A stretch of DNA of 64,000 bases. Source: Amaurobius ferox. Its lineage: Eukaryota > Arthropoda > Arachnida > Araneae > Amaurobiidae. The position numbers and the translations under genes were made by a program. Shown piece after piece: positions 1-9,850 of the stretch; the stretch's first letter is position 1, and every line of letters starts with the position of its first letter. The stretch spans positions 31,450,857-31,514,856 of the forward strand of contig OX578155.1 of NCBI GenBank assembly GCA_951213105.1. The letters run 5' to 3'. The notes below the pieces were generated by a model, which saw only the letters and a program-made list of their open reading frames with translations, had not been told where the DNA came from and ran no database searches.

Positions 1-944
1 ATTTGGCTAATTTGTTGGCTAACAGTTTGAAATTCCTAGTGCGGGCCCTGCATATGTCCATGTTTGAATTGCTGCAAATCAACTGTTCCACAAATGGATG
101 TTGTTACATTGCAGCCTTCGACAGAGAACAACCCTTCCTATATAAAATCGCTAATATAACAGCGTGTCTTTAATTTAATCGAAATTATTATTATTGTATT
201 TATTTAAGATTAATTTCATATCTTTATACATTTTTGACCATTTCCATTATGACAATCATGCCATCAGACAGTGTTGCTACATTTTTCTGTCGCCAAGGTA
301 AAAAATGACAAAAGGAATAATATGACATTTGAATAAAATATGACAATAATATGACATTTGAATAACATATGAATAAAATAACTTATCACCTGTGTGCACA
401 TATAGTGGTGAAGCATCAGGGGAAACAAGGACACAACGCTATTCAAATAATTTACTATCAAGAAACTTTTATTTTAATTATATTTATTATCCAAAATACA
501 TGCGTAACAATTTTTAGTGTAAATAAACAAAGCATTTTTATTCTGTTTGACACAGAGCTCAATGCCTTTCTTGATTCTTCTAGCCTTTAGTCAGGATATT
601 CAGGAGGGACAAATTTACAAATCTCTCTTTCTGTCCAATCACAATTCATTTAAAATAGAAATATAAGAAAATGTGCACAATTTTTACCCAACCAACGAAC
701 AGTTCTTTAATAAATTCATAATTCCCTCTCCCTCTCGAAATTTTGATAAAAACTGAAATTATTAATATTTAAGTTGGGATCATTTTTTGGCAGTAAAAAT
801 GCGAAAGATTTTCCGGAAATCTTGTGATTTTTATTCACGTAAATATATATTCATTTCTTCACGCAAATATATATTCATTTTCACGCAAATATATATTCAT
901 TCATTCTTTCATACATTCAAATCCATGTTTACATTTATTACTTT
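1..944. other. AT-rich non-coding DNA
   Basis: No coding signal is visible. The short open frames here have low-complexity composition. The only structure seen is a run of three close copies of a 22-base AT-rich motif containing CAAATATATATTCATT at about 834-901. Confidence 0.6.
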
Positions 945-954
945 CCTTATATAC

Positions 955-1560
955 ATAGTATAATGTATAAGCAAAGTATTGTGATGGGGTCAAAAACTCG
1001 AATTTGAGTTTTTGAAGAAATATCCCATTTCAAGCAATCCTGAACTCGAATCAATATTTTTGAAGTGATGTCTCCATGTATTGTGTGTGTCCTTAAGTCT
1101 GTGGATGTGATATATCGTGAACAAATGGAGCACTTCAGATAAAATTTGGTACAAATATTAGAATCGATGAATACTAGAAGCCTGTTGATTTTAAACACTA
1201 ATCGAATGTTTGGAAGACCCCATATTTTTGAAAGAAATTTTGAAAGAATCATAACCTTCAATAATATTACGATCATTTCTTATGTAGTTTATTACAAAAG
1301 AATGATATAAAACTATAGAATGCTACCATTAACCGTTCTCATGATATTGCATGTTTTTCTAATAAATTTTTCAAAAATATTACAAAAAATAAAAAATGTA
1401 TTTAATATCATGAAATATGTGATTTTTTCTAGCAATATGTGACAAATTTGGTAACACCAATCTCGTTTATCTAGTACATAATAGTATTGTAGTAACAGCT
1501 TTAGTATGCGGAATCTTGACATTCACCATTTTGGGGGGTACAAAAATGCTGCCAAGGAAA
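955..1560 (+). repeat. Interspersed repeat family A, copy 1
   Basis: This stretch shares a diagnostic block (a 'CTGAACTCGAATC' core, then a GT-rich run, 'AGTCTGTGGA', a 'GATAT..CGTGAAC' block and 'GAATACTAGAA') with three other places in the window: about 55735-56045 and 57690-58330 in the same orientation, and 37938-38097 inverted. Similarity to copy 3 seems to continue to about 1560. No coding domain, terminal inverted repeat or target duplication was found, so the repeat class is unknown. The plus orientation is arbitrary. Confidence 0.6.
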
Positions 1561-1619
1561 ATGGTGTTTGAAAAGTGATTACGAATGCCATGTTAGGCTT
1601 AATGTGCAAATAATTGAAA

Positions 1620-2390
1620 AATATATAAGTAGAATTAAAAAATGCACAAAAACCATGTACTATATATTTATATCAAACAAAATGTAGCACATGTCAGCAT
1701 TGCAAAAATTGGTAAAATAATATAGAAACAGAAAATTTAGATAGGAATAGTCATTCTCAATCAAAGGCCACAATGTGGAAACAGCTGTTTGTGCAACAGT
1801 TGATCCATAGCTATTAGAACATGGACCAATGCTCATGTTGGCTGTAGGAGGTCATATGCAGCAGCAACTGTTTGTGCAACAGCTGTTCCGAGGCTCATAG
1901 AGCACAGACTTACATCTGCACAGCAGTCTTCACATGAAAATAAGAAAATTTAAATTTTCACTCTACAAAGAAAACGGTTGAATTGCTCTGTTTCAAATCA
2001 AGGCTGATCGATAGAATAGACCCCCACTCGTTTTTTAAAATACAAAATTGTGCCAAGTTGACACGATTCACCGGGTTACACTTTCATTCCATTTACTTCG
2101 CCAATCTGGTAGCCCATGACTTTCCGGACATCCAATCAGTGCGCGACTTTTGGGGAATCTGAATTTTAATAGGCAGGAAGTATTTCAACAGTCTTCTGTG
2201 TATTTTATCAGACCTTTTTCGATCGAATTCGTTGACTCTTGTTTTTACAGATCTTTTTGGATCGATTTTGCAAAGATTTGGACACGTACAAACTTTTTGG
2301 AATAAACATTTAAAACATTCCTTGTAATTCATGTACATTAACATGTTACACAAATTTTCAGCAGATATGCAGATTTTTGTAGATTTAATT
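1620..2390. other. AT-rich non-coding DNA
   Basis: No gene is supported. A minus-strand open frame runs from 2557 to 2093, but half of it is the tandem repeat at 2408-2620 and the rest matches nothing I recognise. Confidence 0.5.
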
Positions 2391-2407
2391 GGATTGGAGT
2401 GTGAAAC

Positions 2408-2620
2408 GTGTTCCGGTGTTGAATGTACATGTATGTTCAAGAAAACATGTTCCGGTGTTGAATGTACGTATATGCTCAAGAAAACGTGTTCCGGTGTTGA
2501 ATGTACGTATATGCTCAAGAAAACGTGTTCCGGTGTTGAATGTACGTATATGCTCAAGAAAACGTGTTCCGGTGTTGAATGAATGTATGTGTATGTTCAA
2601 GATAACGTGTTCCGGTGTGG
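2408..2620. repeat. 39-bp tandem repeat, about 5 copies
   Basis: The unit is 39 bp, containing GTGTTCCGGTGTTGAATGTA and ending CTCAAGAAAAC. Units start at 2408, 2447, 2486, 2525 and 2564; the last has a 4-bp insertion and is followed by a partial unit. Because 39 is divisible by three and the unit has no stop in several frames, overlapping open frames appear on both strands here. They encode 13-residue repeats and should not be read as genes. The sequence just before the array and the sequence at about 2656-2683 share a 'GTGTGAAACGTGTTCCG' block, so the array sits between diverged direct repeats. Confidence 0.85.
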
Positions 2621-4119
2621 ATGTAATTAAAAATATGGATATATCAGTAAATATTTTTGGATTGCAGTGTGAAACGTGTTCCGTTACATAAAGGTTAGTT
2701 CTTTTATTTATTCGTCCCGTATTTTGAAATTGTCTTTTGTATTTTCCCATGTTTTTAAAATGGTTCTCCTAAGTATTGATGTTTTTTAAGTTTCGTTAAA
2801 GTACAATCATTTTTCTAAGTTCTATTTTTTCTTAATTTTAATTAAAGTACAATCTTTTTTCTAAGTATTATTTTTTCTTAAATTTAGTTTAAGTACAATC
2901 GTTTTTTTAAATTTTCATATTTCTTCTAAGTATTGTCGTTTTTTTCTAATTTACGATGTTTCGAGTTTAAGTTTTTGATATTGATTTAAAATCAAAAAGT
3001 ATTCTAAATATCGAGTGTTTCAATATGGTTTCTAAAATTTAAAAAAATTATTATTCTGCCATTACGCAATATTTTTATAATGCACAAAAATTGTATTTTG
3101 TAATCTTTTCATGAGTATTTTTTACTTTTATTTAAATTGAATTGCACTATCATTTATCAAAATTCCAGTTCATAAAACAGTAGAATACGTCACTTTGGTA
3201 GGAGGAGCCTATTTTAAAACACGGGAATATACGTCACTTGAGTGGGGAGGAGTCAATTCCAAAACATGGAGAAACGCACCAACTTGGTGCAATTTTGTAC
3301 AGAATAAAAAGTGGGTGTCTATTCTACCGATTTACCCAAATCAAAACCAAATACAAGCTCTTGATGTATTTCTTTGCTCTTATGACACTGTTCAGTTAGC
3401 TACAATACTGCTAATGAAATCAGCACCATTAATTGCTACTAAAAATCTCGCAAAATTCAAATTCTGTATACTAAAGCTCTACTTTTTTGTATTTTTATGC
3501 CCATCAATTCATCTGGAGTCTTTTATATATAAGAAAATCTCTTCTCTGCATCTGTTTTTAATGCTTAATGATAAATTTGGCAAACTTCTATTTTAATTTA
3601 ATGAAAAATCAACAATTTGGCAATATGTTACCCCCCCGATTCTCATAAACACAGAGTCTACAAAGAAACGCAAAATCAAGATTCTGCAATAATAAAATTG
3701 CAAAATGTCATTCAAAACAGTAAATTTAGGTTTATTCAGTATCCGATGTTTCGGTACTACCAATAGTCTGGCATGCTTTGGGGTTCATTCTGATGCACTA
3801 AGGTATATTTACTGTAATAGTTTAAATGCTTTCATATGCCAATTTATGTTCATTGAAATTTAAATGTTTTTCCAGGTACTGTTCAACGTAATTCTGTTTG
3901 TGTAATGCTCTACACAAAAAATATCATATTTATTGATAGTTATTTAGTTTTAAATTAATATTGTATCCGTTTAGGTTTGATATCTGATAATAAGGAAAAA
4001 TCGATAATTCTGCACTGCTTGTTCTAACATGCCAGATTATATATAGCATAAAACTTTATTTGCTGATTTTGGTCTCAAATTTTCTGTTTCCCTAAATTAT
4101 TTTATCACGTTTTACTACT
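2621..4119. other. AT-rich DNA with degenerate short repeats
   Basis: At 2780-2980 there are several diverged copies of a roughly 60-70 bp pyrimidine-rich motif around 'AAGTACAATC' and 'TTTCTAAGT'. A duplicated 'TACGTCACTT' followed by a GGAGGAG block lies at about 3188-3255. The open frame at 3195-3596 has no recognised domain and is not called. Confidence 0.5.
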
Positions 4120-4578
4120 GTGCACACGTGTGTTTCATTAACTCAATTTTTGTGTAAATGCTTTGTGGCACATTTCATATAAAAATTGTTTCTCACCCGT
4201 ATGCACAAATTTCTGTTATCTAAATCACTTTTTAATGACAATATTTTTTGGCACATTTCACAAGCAGATGGTTTCCCATAAGTCTGCAAGTTTGTGTTTA
4301 TCTAGAATACTTTTTTGAGAAAAAGCTTTCTGGAACATTTCACATCCAAATTAATTTTCACCAGTGTGCTTTTAAAGTAGTGATTTCAAGCTTGTTTCAC
4401 ATGCAAATGCTTTCTCACATGTAAGCACAAGTTTATGTTTAACTAAATAACATTTATCTGTAAATGCTTTCTGCTGATACATTTCACATTGAATTCGTAT
4501 CCCACCTGTATTGACATGTTTATCTTAATTTAATGCAATTTTTTTTGTGTGAAAATGCTTTCTGGCGCATTTAACATA
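4120..4578 (-). pseudogene. C2H2 zinc-finger array, decayed 3' segment
   Basis: Read on the minus strand, this stretch carries the recurrent finger and linker signature also seen at 19.5-21.7 kb. On the plus strand it looks like 'GAAAATGCTTTCTGG.ACATTTCACAT' followed by a 'TTTCTCACC.GT.TGCACAAG' linker at roughly 84-bp spacing. About five fingers can be traced. Frames are broken by small indels and several zinc ligands are gone, so it is a pseudogene. It stops at the target duplication of the P-like element and resumes at 9747, so it is the 3' continuation of the same array. In an intact copy each finger would be a DNA-binding C-x2-C-x12-H-x3-H module joined by TGEKP-type linkers. Confidence 0.75.
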
Positions 4579-4999
4579 CCCTACCTACAGTATCTGGAAC
4601 TAATAGTGTGCCGACCGCCTATACCTCCCAATGCTGGGAGATGTTCCTGAAAACCCACCTCCGCCAGACGGTGTTGGTCTCGAATAAGCGGTTAAAAGCG
4701 GAGGAGTTAACATTGAAACTAATGGGAATTTATTGCAAATGAAATGACTGATATATTTCAAAATAACTGAAGAATTTGTGTGAAATTGGGTGTGATTATT
4801 GTAAGAGGTATACACAAAAAGTCATTTGATTTTCAGAGAGATTGAGCTAGGGATATATTCGTATTTTTAAAATTTTATTTAACTTGATCTGGTGTTCGTT
4901 CAAACCTTTGAGGTCCAAAATAATCAGGTTCATTTATCACAGTAACGTGAAATTCTTTCTGACGTTTCCTTTTGTGGTACATTTCAGTACTTTCGATTT

Positions 5000-6540
5000 T
5001 GAAGCTTACCGGGCTAGCCCGTCCTGGGCCCGCCATAGGAATTTACCTAGTTTTAGAAAATAACTCAAAAATCAGAGAACGTTGGAAATCTAAATTTATA
5101 TATAGTTTTCTTTTGGGGTGTATTTTACTTCTTTCAATTTTGAACCGTACGGGGTTAGCCCGTCTTAGCGCCTTAGAAACTCACCCATTTTTGCAGTATT
5201 ACTCAAGAACAGGTGTATCTAAAAATTCGAAGTTTAGAATATCCTTGCCATTTGCTGTATATTTTAAATCTTTGGATAAAAAATCTTATCGGGCTAACCC
5301 GTCCTGAGCCCAACAAAAGGAATATATCGTTTTTTGAGAATAACTAAAAATTCGGAGCATCTAGAATGTATAAATTTAATATGTCACTGTCCTTTGGGGT
5401 GTAATATTACATTTCATCACATTTCGAATCGTATCGGATTAGCCCGTCTTGGGCCCGTCATAGAAATTTTCTCTCTTTTGAAAAATTACTCGGATCAATC
5501 GGAGTAGCTAAAAAAATGTAAATTTAGTATATCATTTCCATTTGGATGGATTTTAATTTAGATTTTGAACCTCGTCGGGCTAGCCCGTCTTGGATCCGCT
5601 GAAGAATGCATTCGTTTTTGAAAAATAAATCGAGAACCGAAGTAGCTAAAAATTCCAAATTTAACATGTCGTTGGCTTTTGAGGTATATCTAAGTTTCTT
5701 CGGATTTGAACTTTATCGGGGTAGTTCGTCCTGGGCCCGACATAGGAATGGACCCGTTTTTTAAAATACCTGGAAAATCGGGGAAACTAGAAAATATAAA
5801 TTTAGTACATCCTTATCTTTTGCGGATTATTTCAATTCCTTTGTTTTTTAAGAGTATCGTGCCAACCCGTTTTGAGCCCGCCTTAGAAAGTCACTTTTTA
5901 GGTGGAATAACTCTAAAACCGGAGTATCAAAAAGTTTCAAATTTAGAATGTCGTTGTCATTTGTGGTATGACTAAGCTCATTGGATCGGGCTAGCTCGTC
6001 CCGGTCCCAACAAAAAGAATGTATTCGTTTCTTAAGAAAAACTCCAAAACTGTAGCAGCTAGAATATCTAAATTTAGTATATCATTGTTTTTAGGGTATA
6101 TTTTATTTCTTTGGATTTTGAACCTTATCAGACTCACCCGTCTTGGGCCCGACATAGTGATAATGTACTCATTTTTCGACAATAACTCGTAAATCGGAGC
6201 AGCTAAGAAATCTAAATTTAGTATATCAATTTCTTTTCGGGTTTATTATGATTTATAATTTGAACCTCATCGGGCTAGCCCGTCTTCAGTCCGTCTTAGG
6301 AATGCGATCGTGTTTGATGAAATAACTCGAGAACCGGAGTAGCTAAAAATTTCAAGTTTAGCAGGCTATTGTCTTTTGTGATATATTTTATTTTTTCGAC
6401 TTTGAACTTCATTCAGCTAGCTCGTGCTGGGCCTCCCATAGGAATATACTAATTTTTTTTAGAATAACCCGAAAACTGGAGCAGATAGAAAACCCAAATT
6501 TAGTATATTAATTCCTTTTCGGGTAGAATTTAATATTTTT
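5000..6540 (+). repeat. Subrepeat array, left arm of P-like element
   Basis: About eleven copies of a roughly 140-bp unit, each centred on a variant of GGGCTAGCCCGTCCTGGGCC. The cores lie near 5011, 5151, 5290, 5432, 5577, 5718, 5855, 5987, 6130, 6270 and 6414. The GGGCTAGCCC core is itself a 10-bp palindrome. Units are diverged by substitutions and small indels, and occasional open frames across them are meaningless. Confidence 0.85.
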
Positions 6541-7755
6541 GGCGTATATATAATTATAATTAGTGGCGTAGGCATGGGAGATAGGATGTGTGGTAAAAAA
6601 CCTCATTTGCCGAACAATTACATTTGTTCTCAAACTTGTCCATATTTAAAAAAAACGAATTTTGTACTATAAGATCCATTCGATCGTCGACCCCCTTTTC
6701 CTAGATACATAGTTACATCCATATGCAAATGAGCTAAGAAGTGCGAAATTTGTCTACGGATGTTGGGTCGGTGCACTGGGAGTACGAGTGAAGGTTGCGG
6801 TTCTGTGTGATCTGACGATGAAGGTTTTATGCCTTCAAAACCGGTCGATATTAGTATTTTGTGTTGTATTCTGCTTTTTACGAAGATAATTTTATTTCTT
6901 TAGCAGAAATTTGGACCGCACGTATTGATTGTATTTACTTGAATTTGAAAATTTTCAATAATTTTTAAAAGCAGTATATGAATAACTTGAACGAATGCTT
7001 TAAAAGCAAATTTTTGTTTTGCATTTTGATACATATTACCATGTAAACCTAAAAAAAGAATGTATGAGAATGTCTAGCAGATATTTTGTTTTATCGCATA
7101 TGTTCGGCTACTAGGAAAAATGCCTGTCGGTGGCCTTGTGAATTTGGAAGAAAAACATGAAACACCATTGGCGCTTGAACTTTAAAACAAGGTGGGAGTT
7201 GCCTACAAGTGCTGTCTCTTTGTAAGGTAAAAGATAGCGCTGATAAGAATTTCGATTGAGAGTGGACATGTAATCGACCGCTATTTTATTTCGACAGGCG
7301 CGTCTCCTTTACATACGTTTCCGCAAATTGCCACATCTCTTACACGAACAATGCTCAAAAGATCCGCAAATCAGCTGGGGCTCTGGAAATAGATAGAACA
7401 CCAGAAAAGGGCATTTTGTACTACCTTCAGGGTGGCCTCTAGATACAATAGTAAGTATCTCATTAGCACATTGGTCATCTGAGATCGAATCTATTTCTAC
7501 TAAGAACCGTCACATGTACAATATTCTTTTTCGTTCTAAAATTGGACAGGATGGACCCTCTCAGAAGGAAATATTTTTCGAAATTGTAAGCAGCAAGCTT
7601 TCACTCATTTGATGTATGACGTTGATATTTGACATTGAAAATCTATATTTTTGTTTCTATATTTGGATTAAAAAGAGCTGTTTTTATAGCCATACTATAT
7701 CAGTTTTCTAATAGATTTATCAACATATTTAATAGTTTTTTATAGTCGATGAAGC

Positions 7756-7967
7756 ATGTCCTCAAATTCTAAAAAGAAAGTGAATGACAAACACTGCTTC
7801 GTACCTGAATGTAAAACAGGTTACAAAAATTTCAGAGGCAAATATTCTCTATTTAAAGCTCCTGACAACGATGAAAGCTCAATGGACAAAGTTAATTCCT
7901 TATGCAAATAAAGTTCTAAACAAAACTCTGTGGTTTGTGAGTTGCATTTTGCTAATGACTGGTTTTG
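7756..7967 (+). pseudogene. THAP-domain exon of P-like transposase, frameshifted
   Basis: From an ATG at 7756, the frame gives a basic start, then HCFVPEC (Cys codons at 7795 and 7810), GYKNFRGKYSLFKAP, and much later SVVCELHF with Cys at 7936 and His at 7945. This is the C-x4-C ... C-x2-H zinc-binding pattern of THAP domains, with 41 residues between the cysteine pairs, within the family range. The middle of the domain, with the expected Trp and Ile-Pro (QWTKLIPYANKVLNK), lies in another frame at about 7877-7924, and the original frame has a TAA at about 7909. Two compensating indels have therefore broken it. THAP domains form the DNA-binding N-terminus of P-element transposases and of host THAP proteins. 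Nothing resembling the catalytic domain follows before the right arm begins near 8045. Confidence 0.75.
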
Positions 7968-8044
7968 CATTATTTAATTCTCTTGCATATACACGTAGTC
8001 AAGATCTAGGATATGGAATGTTGACGATCGAATGTGGGTTTACA

Positions 8045-9330
8045 CAGATCGGGCTAGCCCACAAAGGTTTTAAATCCAATGAGCTAAGATATACTGCAAA
8101 TGACGACGACATTCTAAACTTGGAACTTTTAGATACTCCGATTATAGAGTTATTCCCCCCAAAAAGTGAATTTCTAAGGCGGGCCCATAACAGGTTCGCC
8201 CGGTACGGTTCAAAATCGAAGGAATTAAAATATTCCTGTAAAGATAAGGATGTACTAAATTTATATTTTCTAGCTGTCCCAATTTTTCAGTTATTCTAAA
8301 AAACGGGTTCATTCCTATGTCGGGCCCATGATGGGCTACCCCAATAAAGTTCAAAATCGGAGGAATTAAAATATTCCCCGAAAGATAGGGATATACTAAA
8401 TTTATATTTTCTAGTCGTCCCGATTTTTAAGTTATTCTGAAAAAACGGGTCGATTCCTATGTCGGGCCCAGCACAGCTACCTCCGATAAAGTTCAAATCC
8501 GTAGAGACTTAAATATACTATAAAAGCCAACGACATGTTAAACTTGGAATTTTTAGCTATTGCGGTTCTCGAGTTATTTTTAAAAAACGAATGCATTCTT
8601 CAGCGGACCCAAAACGGGCTAGCCCGATGGGGTTCAAAATCTAAATTAAAATCCATTCAAAAGGAAATGATATACTAAATTTACATTTTTTAGCTACTCC
8701 ATTTTATAGAGTTATTCTTGAAAAGCGAGTAAATTTCTATGGCGGGTCAAGACGGGCTAGCCCGATAAGGTTCGAAATGCGATGAAATATAATATACCAC
8801 AAAGGACAATGATATATTAAATTTAGACATTCTAGATGCTCCGAATTTTAAGTTATTCTCAAAAAACGATATATTCCTCTTGGTGGGCTCAGGACGGGCT
8901 ACCCCGAGGGGGTTCAAAATCAGAATTAAAATCTATCCAAAAGGAAATGATATACTAAATTTACATTTTTTAGCTACTCCGTTTGATCGAGTTATTCAAA
9001 AAGCGAGTAAATTTCTATGGCGGGTCAAGACGGGCTAGCCCGATAAGGTTCGAAATGCAATGAAATATAATATACCACAAAGGACAATGATATATTAAAT
9101 TTAGACATTCTAGATGCTCCGAATTTTGAGTTATTCTCGAAAAAACGATATATTCCTCTTGTTGGGCTCAGGACGGGCTAAATCGATAAGATTTTTAATC
9201 CAAAGAGTTAAAATATACAGCAAATGACAAAGATATGCTAAACTTCGAATTTTTAGATGCACCTGTTCTCGAGTTATACCAAAAACAAGTAAAGTCCTAC
9301 GGCGGGCCCAGGACGGGCTAGCCCGATAAG
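8045..9330 (-). repeat. Subrepeat array, right arm of P-like element
   Basis: About ten copies of the same 140-bp unit as the left arm, in the opposite orientation. Cores lie near 8050, 8180, 8320, 8463, 8604, 8743, 8883, 9019, 9164 and 9303. The pair of units at 8604-8883 and the pair at 8883-9164 are almost the same as each other, indicating a later duplication of a two-unit block of about 280 bp. Confidence 0.85.
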
Positions 9331-9746
9331 CATCAAAATCGAAAGAACTGAAATGTACCACAAGAGAAAATGTCATGTCATACCAAATTTCACGTTACTG
9401 TGATGAATGAACTTGATTATTTTGGATCTCAAATATTTGAACGACCATAGATAAAGTTAAATAAAACTTAAAAATACGAATATACCCCTAGATCAATCTC
9501 TCTGAAAATCAAATGACTTTTTGTGTATACCACTTGCAATAATTACTCCAAATTTCACACAAATTCATCAATTATTTTCAAAGATATCGGTCATTTCATT
9601 TGCATTAAATTCCCATTAGTTTCAATGTTAACTCCTCCGCTTTTCACCGCTTATTCGACACCAACGCCGTCTGGTAGAGGTGGTTTTTAGGGAACCTGTT
9701 TTCGCCTCGGTCGGCACACTATTCCTTCTAGACACTGTACCCTACC

Positions 9747-9850
9747 TCTGAGCACATGTTAGTGTTCAACTAAGACACATTTTTGTTTAAAAGCTTTATG
9801 GTACACTTTCCCATGTAAAAAGTATTTCACCTGTATACACAACTTCTTCT
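9747..9850 (-). pseudogene. C2H2 zinc-finger array, short segment between insertions
   Basis: Slightly more than one degenerate finger remains between the P-like element and the Helitron array. On the plus strand it retains an 'AAAGCTTTATGGTACACTTTCCCATG' type block followed by 'TTTCACCTGTATACACAA', the usual linker position. Its phase joins 4120-4578 on one side and 18175-18665 on the other once the insertions are taken out. It carries no coding potential of its own. Confidence 0.65.

Larger units (their letters stand above)
4586..9739 (+). mobile_element. P-like foldback transposon with THAP remnant, 5.15 kb
   Basis: Both ends carry matching inverted termini of about 31 bp (4586-4616 and the reverse complement of 9709-9739) that share an exact AATAGTGTGCCGACC. 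The element is flanked by a perfect 7-bp duplication, CCCTACC (4579-4585 and 9740-9746), which can be read as up to 9 bp because TA is shared with the ends. Inside each end lie unique subterminal stretches, also inverted, then long arrays of 140-bp subrepeats in opposite orientation. A unique centre of about 1.5 kb carries a broken THAP domain. THAP plus a 7-8 bp duplication fits the P superfamily. The catalytic part of a transposase is absent, so this copy cannot be autonomous. It sits inside a decayed zinc-finger array. Confidence 0.75.

Noticed and set aside
2331..2750. Small cysteine-rich secreted peptide encoded by the 39-bp repeat
   Set aside because: Frames are open on both strands because of unit length. 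There is no signal peptide and the repeat continues past the frame borders.
7784..8299. 171-residue protein starting in the THAP exon
   Set aside because: It mixes an off-frame part of the THAP domain with translated 140-bp subrepeats; not a real product.
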